From positions 186,001 through 250,000 of the forward strand of contig NZ_LZHV01000061.1 in the NCBI RefSeq assembly GCF_001667275.1: a stretch of 64,000 bases of DNA. The letters run 5' to 3'. A program made the translations under genes and the position numbers. Numbering within the stretch: position 1 is the first letter of the stretch; every line of letters starts with the position of its first letter. The notes under the pieces were generated by a model. That model saw only the letters and a program-made list of their open reading frames with translations, was not told the origin of the DNA and searched no databases. Origin of the DNA: Mycobacterium sp. ACS4054. Its GTDB lineage: Bacteria > Actinomycetota > Actinomycetes > Mycobacteriales > Mycobacteriaceae. Shown here one piece after another: positions 8,291 through 16,363 of the stretch.

Positions 8291-8992
8291 TCAGGTGTTG
8301 CGACCGCCGTTGACGCCCAATATCTGCCCGGTGATGTAGCCGGCTTCCTCGGATATCAGGAAGGCGCAGGCGGCCGCGATGTCTTCCGGCCTGCCGATCC
8401 GGCGTACGGGGGTCCGCGCGATGGTCTCGTCGATGTCGCCCAGGAATCCCTTCTCCGCCGCGGCGCGCAGCATCGGGGTGTCGATGAAACCGGGTGGCAC
8501 GGCGTTGACGGTGATGCCGCTGGGGCCGTACTCGAGTGCCAGGGATTTGGTCAGCCCGTTGACCGCGGACTTGGCCGCGACGTAGTGGCTCATGTAGGGC
8601 GCGCCGGAATGCGTGCTCGACGAAGAGATATTGACGATCCGCCCCCACTTGGCCTCGAGCATGTCGGGCAACACCGCCTGGATGGTGTGGAAGACCCCGT
8701 TGAGGTTGACGTCGATCACCCGCCGCCAGTCGTCGAAGGTGATGTTGTTGAAGCGCTTGAAGCCGTCCAGCCCCGCCGCGTTGACGAGCACGGTGACCGG
8801 CCCGAGCTGGGCCCGGATCGCCGTCAGGGCGGCGTCCACCTGCGATCGGTCGGTGACGTCCGCGGTGAAAGAGTGGTCGTCGTCCGATGGGCGGAGGTCG
8901 ATCGTGGCGACGTCGAGGCCGTCGGCGCGCAACCGCTGCACGACGGCAAGACCGATGCCGGATCCGCCACCGGTGACCACCGCAGTCTTCAC
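8291..8992 (-). CDS. Short-chain dehydrogenase/reductase (SDR)
   Basis: A 233-residue classical SDR. The cofactor motif TGGGSGIG is at residues 7-14, NAAG at 71-74, and the catalytic Tyr137 and Lys141 are in SHYVAAKSA with Ser residues at 123-126. The acidic residue after strand 2 (ATIDLRPS) favours NAD over NADP. GTG 8992 follows an AGAGG. First gene of the SDR-ferredoxin-P450 operon; it probably oxidises a hydroxyl produced by the P450. The divergent promoter region (8993-9272) carries two copies of the GAGAAT-type palindrome. Confidence 0.9.
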   Translation of the reverse strand: MKTAVVTGGGSGIGLAVVQRLRADGLDVATIDLRPSDDDHSFTADVTDRSQVDAALTAIRAQLGPVTVLVNAAGLDGFKRFNNITFDDWRRVIDVNLNGVFHTIQAVLPDMLEAKWGRIVNISSSSTHSGAPYMSHYVAAKSAVNGLTKSLALEYGPSGITVNAVPPGFIDTPMLRAAAEKGFLGDIDETIARTPVRRIGRPEDIAAACAFLISEEAGYITGQILGVNGGRNT

Positions 8993-9052
8993 GTTGAGAC
9001 CTCTACTCCCGAGGTGACCGTCTCAGCCACAAAGAATCTCGCTTGCAATTAT

Positions 9053-9067
9053 GAGAACCTTACTCTC
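9053..9067. promoter_or_regulatory. Degenerate GAGAAT-N3-ATTCTC palindrome before SDR gene
   Basis: GAGAAC-CTT-ACTCTC matches the perfect palindrome at 2374 except for one base in each arm. It lies about 60 bp upstream of the SDR start on the other strand, in the gap between the divergent SDR and aldehyde dehydrogenase units. Confidence 0.45.
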
Positions 9068-9229
9068 AGGCCGAAGCGGCGTGCAACACACTCGGGAAAC
9101 CGTGTTTGGCCTGCGTCAAACTGCGTCGTCCGGCGCCCCGCTGGCGGCTGCGGCGCTGGTCAGTGGCCGGGTCTCATTCCTGAGAGTTTCTTGAATTATC
9201 GAGACTCGAATGTAAGATTCGCCGGGGAA

Positions 9230-9244
9230 GAGAATGAAATTATC
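9230..9244. promoter_or_regulatory. GAGAAT-GAA-ATTATC palindrome before aldehyde dehydrogenase
   Basis: One mismatch from the perfect 6+3+6 palindrome. It ends 28 bp before the ATG of the aldehyde dehydrogenase, the same spacing as at the acyl-CoA dehydrogenase and amidohydrolase operons (32 and 22 bp), which supports a common operator. Confidence 0.55.
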
Positions 9245-9272
9245 GTGACCGTCACCACATTAGGGAGTGCGG

Positions 9273-10793
9273 ATGCCTGCCCAGGACACGGCAGAGCCTG
9301 CGATCACAGCGACCATCGAGAACGCCGCGCCGGAGTCACCCGTCGACCGCCGGCTCTTGATCGGTGGCCGACTGGTCGCCACCGACAGGACGTTCCCGTC
9401 CGGCAATCCCGCGACCGGCGCCGTCATCGGGCACGCCCCGGACGCCGGTGTCGCGGAGGCTGAGGCGGCGATCGCGGCGGCCCGGCGCGCATTCGACACC
9501 ACCGGCTGGCCGACCGACGTCGAGTTGCGGATCCGCTGCCTCGATCAGCTGCACCGCGCGCTGGTCGAACACGCCGACGAGCTGCGCGCGCTCACCATCG
9601 CCGAGGTGGGCGCCACCCGCGCGCTGACCCAGGGCGCCCAGCTGGACGACCCGATCGGCATCGTGCGCTTCTACGCCGACCTGTTGCGCGACTACGAGTT
9701 CTCCGAAGACCTGGGCGACAGGGAATCGCGTGGCATGCTCCATCACCGCTGGGTGGAAAAGGAAGCCGCCGGGGTGGTCGCCGCGATCATCGCCTACAAC
9801 TACCCGAACCAGCTGGCCCTGGCGAAGCTCGCCCCGGCGCTGGCGGCCGGATGCACCGTGGTGCTCAAGGGCGCTCCCGACACACCGCTGGTCACGCTCG
9901 CGCTCGGCGAGCTGATCGCCAACCACACCGACATCCCCGACGGCGTGGTCAACGTGCTCACCTCCTCGGGCCCCGAGACGGGCGAGGCGCTGACCACCAG
10001 CCCCGACGTCGACGTCGTCACCTTCACCGGCTCAACCGCCGTCGGGCGCAAGATCATGGCCGCCGCGAGCCACACGATCAAGCGTGTCTTCCTGGAGTTG
10101 GGCGGCAAGTCGGCGGTGATCATGCTCGACGACGCCGACTTCGCCGGCGCGGCCATGTTCGCGGCGTTCAGCATGGTGACCCACGCGGGACAGGGGTGCG
10201 CGTTGACGTCGCGGCTGCTGGTGCCCCGCTCGCACCACGACGAGATCGTCGAGCTGATCGCGCAGAACTTCGCCAAGGTGCGCCACGGCGATCCGGCCGA
10301 TCCCAAGACGCTGATGGGTCCCCTGATCAACGAGCGGCAGCGGGACAAGGTCGACGGCATGGTCCAGCGGGCCGTCGCCGCCGGGGCCACCCTGGTGACC
10401 GGCGGCAAGCGATTGGATCCCGGCTACTTCTACGCGCCGACGTTGCTCACCAACGTCGACCCGGACAGCGAGATCGCGCAGGAGGAGATCTTCGGACCCG
10501 TCCTCGTGGTCATCGCGTTCGACGACGATGACGACGCGGTGCGCATCGCCAACAACTCGATCTACGGATTGGCGGGCGCGGTGTTCAGCCGCGACCAGGA
10601 CCGCGCGCTGGCGGTGGCGCGCCGCATCAGGGCCGGGTCGTTCTCGGTCAACGGGGGCAACTACTTCGCCGCCGACAGCCCGTTCGGCGGCTTCAAGCAG
10701 TCGGGGGTGGGCCGCGAGATGGGTGTCGCCGGGCTGGAGGAATTTTTGGAACGCAAGACGTTTGCGGTGCCGGCCGCGGTGGCCCGGGCATGA
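9273..10793 (+). CDS. Aldehyde dehydrogenase (NAD(P)-dependent)
   Basis: A 506-residue member of the aldehyde dehydrogenase superfamily, oxidising an aldehyde to its acid. The general base Glu is in FLELGGKSA and the nucleophile Cys in HAGQGCALTSR, with the cofactor motif FTGSTAVG before them and EEIFGPVLVV after. I chose ATG 9273, which has GGGAG 5 bp upstream, over a GTG six bases earlier. It overlaps the CoA transferase gene by 4 bp (ATGA). In context it would convert the aldehyde made by the divergent P450/SDR pair to an acid ready for CoA transfer. Confidence 0.93.
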   Translation: MPAQDTAEPAITATIENAAPESPVDRRLLIGGRLVATDRTFPSGNPATGAVIGHAPDAGVAEAEAAIAAARRAFDTTGWPTDVELRIRCLDQLHRALVEHADELRALTIAEVGATRALTQGAQLDDPIGIVRFYADLLRDYEFSEDLGDRESRGMLHHRWVEKEAAGVVAAIIAYNYPNQLALAKLAPALAAGCTVVLKGAPDTPLVTLALGELIANHTDIPDGVVNVLTSSGPETGEALTTSPDVDVVTFTGSTAVGRKIMAAASHTIKRVFLELGGKSAVIMLDDADFAGAAMFAAFSMVTHAGQGCALTSRLLVPRSHHDEIVELIAQNFAKVRHGDPADPKTLMGPLINERQRDKVDGMVQRAVAAGATLVTGGKRLDPGYFYAPTLLTNVDPDSEIAQEEIFGPVLVVIAFDDDDDAVRIANNSIYGLAGAVFSRDQDRALAVARRIRAGSFSVNGGNYFAADSPFGGFKQSGVGREMGVAGLEEFLERKTFAVPAAVARA

Positions 10794-11995
10794 GGCCGCT
10801 GGAGGGGATCCGCGTCCTGGAGGTGGCCATGTACGGCTTCGTCCCTTCGGCCGGCGCCGTGCTCGCCGAGTGGGGCGCGGACGTGGTCAAGGTCGAGCAC
10901 GCGGTGACGGGCGACCCCCAGCGCGGACTGCGCCAGACCGGCATGCTGCGCGTCGAGGGCGACCCGAACCCCAACATCGAGCACGCCAACCGGGGCAAGC
11001 GCAGCATCGGCCTCGACATGTCGGTGCCGGAAGGCAAGGAGGTGCTCTACGAGCTGGCCCGCCGCTCCGACGTCTTCCTGACCAGTTTTCTTCCCGCTCA
11101 CCGGAAGAAGTTCGGCATCGACGTCGAGGACATTCGTACGGTCAACCCGAAGATCGTCTACGCCCGCGGGAGCGCGCTCGGTCCGCGCGGCCCCGAGTCC
11201 GAAAAGGGCGGCTACGACATGACCGCGTTCTGGTGCAGGGCCGGAACCGCCGCGACAATCACCCCGGCGGGGATGCCCGGCATGATCGCGCCCCCCGGCC
11301 CGGCCTACGGCGACACCATCTCCGGCACCAACCTCGCCGGCGGCATCGCGGCGGCGTTACTCAAACGCGAACGCACCGGCGAAGCGTCCGTCGTCGACGT
11401 GTCGCTGCTGGGCAGTGGCTTCTGGGCGATGGGGCACACCGTCGCGCTGACAAAGCATCTGGGACAGCGGATGGAAGCGCCGCCACCCGGTGTGCACGGC
11501 GCCCCGAACAATCCGTTGGTGGGCCTCTACACCACCTCCGACGGACGCTACATCTCGTTCGTGATGATGCAGCCCACCAAGTTCTGGGCCGACGTCTGCC
11601 GGCACGTCGACCTGCCGGAGCTGGCCGACGATCCCCGCTTCGCCACCGTGGAATCGATCGCCGCGAACACCGCGGACGCCGTGGAGATGCTGACGAAGGC
11701 GATCGCGACCCGCTCGCTGGCCGAGTGGAGCGAACGCTTCGCCACGCTTACCGGCCCGTGGGCCCCGGTGCAGGACACCCTGCAGGCCGCGGACGACGCG
11801 CAGATTCGGGCGAACGAGTACATGGTGCGCGCGGGCGAGCTCGAATTGGTCGCCAACCCGGTCCAGTTCGACGTGGCGGCGCCGCAGACCGGTCCCGCGC
11901 CCGGCTTCGCCGAGCAGACCGACGAGATCCTGATGGAACTCGGGCTGGACTGGGATCGCATCATCGAGCTGAAGACGGCCGGCGCCGTCACTTGA
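10790..11995 (+). CDS. Class III CoA transferase (CaiB/BaiF family)
   Basis: A 401-residue family III CoA transferase. The family start GIRVLEVAMYGFVPSAG, the LAEWGADVVKVE segment and a candidate nucleophilic Asp in GGYDMTAFW are present. Such enzymes move CoA from a donor thioester to a carboxylic acid. Its coupling to the aldehyde dehydrogenase (4-bp overlap) suggests it activates the acid that enzyme makes. A second family member, far, is at 37257 but is of the racemase branch. The 220 bp after this gene are non-coding up to the small ORF at 12216. Confidence 0.9.
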   Translation: MRPLEGIRVLEVAMYGFVPSAGAVLAEWGADVVKVEHAVTGDPQRGLRQTGMLRVEGDPNPNIEHANRGKRSIGLDMSVPEGKEVLYELARRSDVFLTSFLPAHRKKFGIDVEDIRTVNPKIVYARGSALGPRGPESEKGGYDMTAFWCRAGTAATITPAGMPGMIAPPGPAYGDTISGTNLAGGIAAALLKRERTGEASVVDVSLLGSGFWAMGHTVALTKHLGQRMEAPPPGVHGAPNNPLVGLYTTSDGRYISFVMMQPTKFWADVCRHVDLPELADDPRFATVESIAANTADAVEMLTKAIATRSLAEWSERFATLTGPWAPVQDTLQAADDAQIRANEYMVRAGELELVANPVQFDVAAPQTGPAPGFAEQTDEILMELGLDWDRIIELKTAGAVT

Positions 11996-12094
11996 GTACG
12001 CCAGCGACCGGAGGTTTCCCACATGTTCGAGCCAACCGTCGCGCCGGTTGCGACCAAGTTGCCCCGGCTAAGCGGTGTGCTGATGGCTTGTCGG

Positions 12095-12144
12095 ATAACG
12101 GTTATGCGTTTTCCATTCCGCCCGGACTCGGCATGAGTCATAAT
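12095..12144 (+). promoter_or_regulatory. Possible promoter/operator of the mce operon
   Basis: In the stretch between the CoA transferase and the mce operon I see an 11-bp palindrome ATAACGGTTAT (12095-12105) and a CATAAT hexamer (12139-12144) that could be a -10 box, with a poor -35 (TTCCGC) 17 bp before it. This would give a leader of about 65 bases before the small ORF. Nothing else stands out between 11996 and 12215. Confidence 0.3.
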
Positions 12145-12215
12145 CGCCGGACGCTTCAAGACATGGGGCCCCACGTTTTGATGCGCGTCTCACGCAACAG
12201 AACGGAGGGCCTGGC

Positions 12216-12383
12216 GTGAGGATGGACAGTGCTGTCATGCCCGACGTAGTCGCTGAATTTGGGCTGCCGACTGGGCGTTTCGCCGTCGACTGCTCGCCCT
12301 CCTGGCCGTTGCCTCAGCCGAATCTACCGCAGCCCGCGGCGCACAACAAGACCATCGGTCTCATAACTCAGGAAAGGGTTTGA
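12216..12383 (+). CDS. Small 55-residue ORF leading the mce operon
   Basis: An unrecognised small ORF that I read directly from the sequence. GTG 12216 has a strong ribosome site, GGAGGG at 12204-12209, six bases upstream. The 55 codons start MRMDSAVMPDVVAEFGLP, have a Pro/Trp-rich middle (CSPSWPLPQPNLPQP) and end IGLITQERV. The stop TGA (12381-12383) overlaps a TTG (12380-12382) in frame with the first yrbE gene as TTGA, the same coupling seen between other genes here. It has no signal peptide or membrane helix. It may be a real small protein, or a leader whose translation sets yrbE expression. The ribosome site and exact overlap are the support; no homologue is known to me. Confidence 0.55.
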   Translation: MRMDSAVMPDVVAEFGLPTGRFAVDCSPSWPLPQPNLPQPAAHNKTIGLITQERV

Positions 12384-13207
12384 GGCCGATGGCAACAAAG
12401 GGAGCAGACCGCTGGTCGGCGGGATTGCCTCAGCTGAAACTGAAATGGGACATCTCGGGGCCCATGCAGGCCGTCGGGGCCTTGTGCGCGATGTCGGCCG
12501 ATGCGGTCAAGTTCGTGTTCCGCCGGCCGTTCCAGTGGCGGGAATTCCTGGAGCAGTCCTGGTTTGTCGCGCGGGTGTCGCTGGCCCCCACCCTGTTGGT
12601 GGCGATCCCGTTCACCGTCCTCGTCAGCTTCACGCTCAACATCCTTCTGCGGGAACTGGGCGCCGCGGACCTATCCGGTGCGGGCGCCGCGTTCGGTGCC
12701 GTCACCCAGCTCGGACCGCTGGTCACGGTGCTCATCGTCGCGGGCGCGGGCGCCACCGCGATGTGTGCGGACCTGGGGGCGCGAACAATTCGTGAAGAAA
12801 TCGACGCGATGGAAGTGCTGGGCATCAACCCGGTGCAACGGCTGGTCACCCCGCGCATGCTGGCGTCCGGATTGGTCGCCTTCCTTTTGAACAGCCTCGT
12901 CGTCATCATCGGCGTCCTCGGCGGCTACGTCTTCTCGGTGTTTGTGCAAGACGTCAATCCCGGCGCATTCGCCGCGGGCATCACCTTGCTCACCGGCGTG
13001 CCCGAAGTCATCATTTCGTGCGTCAAAGCAGCGCTTTTCGGCCTCATCGCCGGCCTGGTCGCCTGCTATCGGGGCCTGTCGATCACCGGCGGGGGCGCCA
13101 AGGCCGTTGGCAACGCGGTCAACGAAACCGTGGTTTACGCATTCATGTCCCTGTTCGTCGTCAACGTGGTCGTCACCGCGATCGGCATCAAGATGACGGC
13201 GAAGTAG
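12380..13207 (+). CDS. YrbE-family (MlaE-like) permease, A type
   Basis: Integral membrane permease of an Mce lipid-import ABC system, 275 residues from TTG 12380 (or 272 from ATG 12389). Five or six hydrophobic segments follow the PFQWREFLEQSWFVARV amphipathic start typical of YrbEA. The conserved cytoplasmic loop EEIDAMEVLGINPVQRL contacts the ATPase. In M. tuberculosis the ATPase (MceG) is encoded away from the mce operons and none is seen here. TTG is coupled to the small ORF by a 4-bp overlap; ATG 12389 is also plausible. First large gene of the mce operon. Confidence 0.93.
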   Translation: MRPMATKGADRWSAGLPQLKLKWDISGPMQAVGALCAMSADAVKFVFRRPFQWREFLEQSWFVARVSLAPTLLVAIPFTVLVSFTLNILLRELGAADLSGAGAAFGAVTQLGPLVTVLIVAGAGATAMCADLGARTIREEIDAMEVLGINPVQRLVTPRMLASGLVAFLLNSLVVIIGVLGGYVFSVFVQDVNPGAFAAGITLLTGVPEVIISCVKAALFGLIAGLVACYRGLSITGGGAKAVGNAVNETVVYAFMSLFVVNVVVTAIGIKMTAK

Positions 13208-13216
13208 GGGCTGCCA

Positions 13217-14062
13217 ATGGCGCTGAGGGCCGCATACCCGCGATTGTTCCGCCAATTCGAGAGGCCGGTCGCCTCGCTGGGCCGGATTGGCGACCACACC
13301 CTGTTCTACGGCAAGGCACTCGCCGGGGTGCCGTTCGCGGCCACCCACTACACGCGCGAAGTCGTCCGACTGGTGGCCGAGATCAGCATGGGCGCGGGCA
13401 CTTTGGCGATGATCGGCGGAACCGTGGTGATCGTCGGCTTCCTGACGCTGGCGGCGGGCGGCACCCTGGCCATTCAGGGTTACACCTCGCTGGGCAACAT
13501 CGGAATCGAGGCGCTGACGGGCTTTTTGGCCGCGTTCATCAACGTGCGCATCGCGGCGCCGGTGGTCGCCGGGATCGGCCTGGCGGCGACCTTTGGCGCG
13601 GGGGTGACCGCTCAGCTGGGCGCCATGCGGATCAACGAAGAAGTCGACGCGTTGGAAAGCATGGCCATTCGGCCGGTTTCGTACTTGGTCAGCACCAGGA
13701 TCCTGGCGGGGATGATGGCGATCACGCCGCTGTACAGCATCGCGGTGATCCTGTCGTTTTTGGCCAGTCAGTTCACCACGACGTTCCTGCTCGGTCAGTC
13801 GCAGGGGTTGTACCAGCACTACTTCAACACGTTCCTGAACCCGATCGACTTGTTGTGGTCGTTCCTGCAGGCCATCCTGATGGCACTCACCATCCTGCTG
13901 ATCCACACGTACTACGGCTATTTCGCCTCCGGCGGGCCGGCCGGTGTCGGCAACGCGACCGGCAACGCGGTGCGCACCTCGCTGATCGTCGTGGTTTCGG
14001 TAACGCTGTTGGTCTCGCTGTCTATCTACGGTACGAACGGCAACTTCAACCTGTCCGGTTAG
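13217..14062 (+). CDS. YrbE-family (MlaE-like) permease, B type
   Basis: Second permease subunit, 281 residues, pairing with the A-type protein to form the membrane channel of the Mce complex. The start of the conserved core is FYGKALAGVPFAATHYTREV; the ATPase-contact loop is EEVDALESMAIRPVSYLV, more divergent than in the A subunit, as usual for YrbEB. Hydrophobic helices fill the rest, and the C-terminus SIYGTNGNFNLSG matches the family. It starts 9 bp after the A gene and is followed by mceA after a strong AGGAGGTGA ribosome site. Confidence 0.93.
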   Translation: MALRAAYPRLFRQFERPVASLGRIGDHTLFYGKALAGVPFAATHYTREVVRLVAEISMGAGTLAMIGGTVVIVGFLTLAAGGTLAIQGYTSLGNIGIEALTGFLAAFINVRIAAPVVAGIGLAATFGAGVTAQLGAMRINEEVDALESMAIRPVSYLVSTRILAGMMAITPLYSIAVILSFLASQFTTTFLLGQSQGLYQHYFNTFLNPIDLLWSFLQAILMALTILLIHTYYGYFASGGPAGVGNATGNAVRTSLIVVVSVTLLVSLSIYGTNGNFNLSG

Positions 14063-14081
14063 TGGAGGAGGTGAAAGGGCA

Positions 14082-15344
14082 GTGACGCAGAGTGTGCCAG
14101 CGGGTCGCGGCGCCGGTGGCGGCCGGCACCCGCGCGCCGGTCACGCCCGGCCGCCGGCCGGGCGCAACTACCTGCCGCCCCTGCTCGGTCTGATCACCGT
14201 CGTCATCATCGGCCTGATTTTCGCGGTGGCGGTCGGCCTGTTTCAGGGCTCCTTCACCGAAACCGTGCCGGTGACCGTGATTTCGCAACGGGCCGGCCTG
14301 GTGATGAACCCGGACGCGAAGGTGAAGATGCGCGGCGTCCAGGTGGGCAAGGTCGCATCCGTCGAATCGCTGCCCAACGGCCAAGCGGCCATTCACTTGG
14401 CGATGGACCCGTCGCAGTTGCGCTTCATTCCCGGCAACGTTCTCGTCAACATCGCGTCGTCGACGGTGTTCGGCGCCAAGTCCGTCGAGCTGGTGGAGCC
14501 TGAGCAACCGTCGGCCCAGCGGCTACACAGTGGCGAGACCCTGCAGGGCCAGCACGTCATGGTCGAAGTCAACACGGTATTTCAGCAGTTGGTGTCGGTG
14601 CTGTCGCACATCGACCCGCCAAAGCTCAACGAGTCGCTGGGCGCGCTCGCCCAGGCGTTCAGCGGGCGGGGCCCACAGCTTGGCCAGGCCCTGAGCGACC
14701 TGGACTCCTTCCTCGCCAGGCTGGAGCCGAGCCTGCCCGCCTTCCGGCACGACCTCGCGGTCCTGCCGGTGGTGTCCAACGCCTACGCCGACGCGGCGCC
14801 GAACCTGGTGAAGACCGCGGCCAACGCGACCCGGATCAGCAAGACGCTCGTCGACGAGCAACACAACCTGGACGCGCTGCTGATCAGCGCAATCGGCCTC
14901 GCCGACATCGGCAATGACGTGTTGTCGACGAACCGTCAACCGCTGACGAACGTGTTGCACCTGCTGGTGCCGACCACGGATCTGACCAGCGTGTATCACG
15001 AGGTGTTCACCTGCGGGTTCGGCGGGTTGATCAACGTCGCGCATGGCCCGCCGTTGTCGGAACCGAGCATCAACATCTCGGCGAGCCTCACGTGGGGCGG
15101 CGAACGCTACCGGTATCCGACGAACCTGCCCAAGGTCGCGGCGACCGGCGGCCCGCACTGCATGGGTCTGCCGAACCTGCCGTTCAACACGCATCCCAAG
15201 CAGTTCATCACCGACATCGGCGCCGACCCGGTGGGCTACGGAAACCCGCAGGTGCTGATCAACTCCGATCTGCTCAAGCAGCTGTTGTACGGGCCGATCG
15301 CGGGCCCGCCACGCAACTCGGCCATGGTGGGAATGCCCGGATGA
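14082..15344 (+). CDS. Mce family protein A
   Basis: A 420-residue MceA-type substrate-binding subunit. After a Gly/Arg/Pro-rich cytoplasmic tail, one membrane helix (LLGLITVVIIGLIFAVAVGL, about 34-53) anchors it. The MCE/MlaD domain follows with VISQRAGLVMNPDAKVKMRG and VQVGKVASVE, then a long helical region (SLGALAQAFSGRGPQLGQAL) and a C-terminal domain with a Cys pair (FTCGFGG, GPHCMG). MceA-F subunits are thought to form a tube across the periplasm that carries lipid or sterol to the YrbE permease. GTG 14082 follows AGGAGGTGA. It overlaps mceB by ATGA. Confidence 0.94.
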   Translation: MTQSVPAGRGAGGGRHPRAGHARPPAGRNYLPPLLGLITVVIIGLIFAVAVGLFQGSFTETVPVTVISQRAGLVMNPDAKVKMRGVQVGKVASVESLPNGQAAIHLAMDPSQLRFIPGNVLVNIASSTVFGAKSVELVEPEQPSAQRLHSGETLQGQHVMVEVNTVFQQLVSVLSHIDPPKLNESLGALAQAFSGRGPQLGQALSDLDSFLARLEPSLPAFRHDLAVLPVVSNAYADAAPNLVKTAANATRISKTLVDEQHNLDALLISAIGLADIGNDVLSTNRQPLTNVLHLLVPTTDLTSVYHEVFTCGFGGLINVAHGPPLSEPSINISASLTWGGERYRYPTNLPKVAATGGPHCMGLPNLPFNTHPKQFITDIGADPVGYGNPQVLINSDLLKQLLYGPIAGPPRNSAMVGMPG

Positions 15345-16363
15345 GAACCCGCGCCACGCTGATCAAGTTCGCGATCTTCGCGGTCGTGATGGCGATGCTG
15401 ACCGCCTTCCTGTTCTTCATCTTCGGTCAGTACCGGACCGGGGCGACGAACGGCTATTCGGCGGTGTTCACCGACGTTTCACGCCTCAAGCCGGGACAGT
15501 CGGTGCGCGTCGCCGGCATCCGGGTCGGCACCGTCAACAGCGTTTCGCTGCAGCCGGACAAGAAAGTCGTGGTGAAGTTCGACGCCGACCGCAACGTCGT
15601 CCTCACCGAGGGCACCAGGGCGGCGGTCCGCTACCTGAACCTGGTGGGCGATCGCTACCTCGAACTCGTCGACGGTCCGGGCTCGACCAAGCGGCTGCCG
15701 GCCGACGGCCAGATTCCCGTCAACCGCACGGCGCCCGCGCTCGACCTCGATCTGCTGCTCGGCGGACTGAAACCCGTTACCCAGGGCCTGAACGCGCAGG
15801 ACGTCAACGCGTTGACCTCGGGATTGCTGCAGGTCTTCCAGGGGCAGGGCGGGACCCTCGAGTCGCTGTTCGCCAAGACGACGTCGTTCTCAAATGCCTT
15901 GGCGGACAACGATCAGACCGTGCAGCAACTGATCGACAACCTCAACATCGTGATCGGCACGATCTCCAAGGACGGCAACAAGTTCTCGGGCGCGATCGAC
16001 CGGCTCGAGCGGCTCGTCAGCGGGCTGTCCGATGACCGCAACACAATCGGCTCCGCCATCGAAGCCCTGGACAACGGAACCGCCTCGCTGGCGGATCTGT
16101 TGAGCAGCGCGCGGCCGCCGCTGGCCGGCACCATCGATCAGTTGAGCCGATTGGCGCCGATTCTCGACAACGACAAGGACCGCCTCGACGCGGCGCTTGG
16201 GAAGGCGCCGAAGAACTATCGCAAGCTGGTTCGGCTCGGTGTGAACGGCGCAACCATCCCGTACTACCTGTGCCAGTTGGAATTACGCGGCACGGATCTT
16301 CAGGGCAGGACGGTGAAGGCCCCGATATTCAGGTCAGAAGCTGGAAGGTGCACGGAACCCTGA
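15341..16363 (+). CDS. Mce family protein B
   Basis: A 340-residue MceB-type subunit. One N-terminal membrane helix (FAIFAVVMAMLTAFLFFIFG), then the MCE domain with FTDVSRLKPGQSVRVAGI and RYLNLVGDRYLELVDG, then a helical needle region with heptad-like Leu/Ile spacing (about residues 140-270), ending with PYYLCQLEL and a Cys near the C-terminus. ATG 15341 overlaps the mceA stop (ATGA) and the gene ends TGATG into mceC, so translation is coupled along the operon. Confidence 0.94.
   Translation: MRTRATLIKFAIFAVVMAMLTAFLFFIFGQYRTGATNGYSAVFTDVSRLKPGQSVRVAGIRVGTVNSVSLQPDKKVVVKFDADRNVVLTEGTRAAVRYLNLVGDRYLELVDGPGSTKRLPADGQIPVNRTAPALDLDLLLGGLKPVTQGLNAQDVNALTSGLLQVFQGQGGTLESLFAKTTSFSNALADNDQTVQQLIDNLNIVIGTISKDGNKFSGAIDRLERLVSGLSDDRNTIGSAIEALDNGTASLADLLSSARPPLAGTIDQLSRLAPILDNDKDRLDAALGKAPKNYRKLVRLGVNGATIPYYLCQLELRGTDLQGRTVKAPIFRSEAGRCTEP

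Noticed and set aside
10790-11995. CoA transferase as a second racemase like far
   Set aside because: It lacks the AGHDINY and VADFGGG catalytic segments of the racemase branch and has a transferase-type Asp instead.
12671-13906. A 411-residue minus-strand open frame across both yrbE genes
   Set aside because: Asp/Arg/Gln-rich composition with no domain; the permease genes on the plus strand explain the region.
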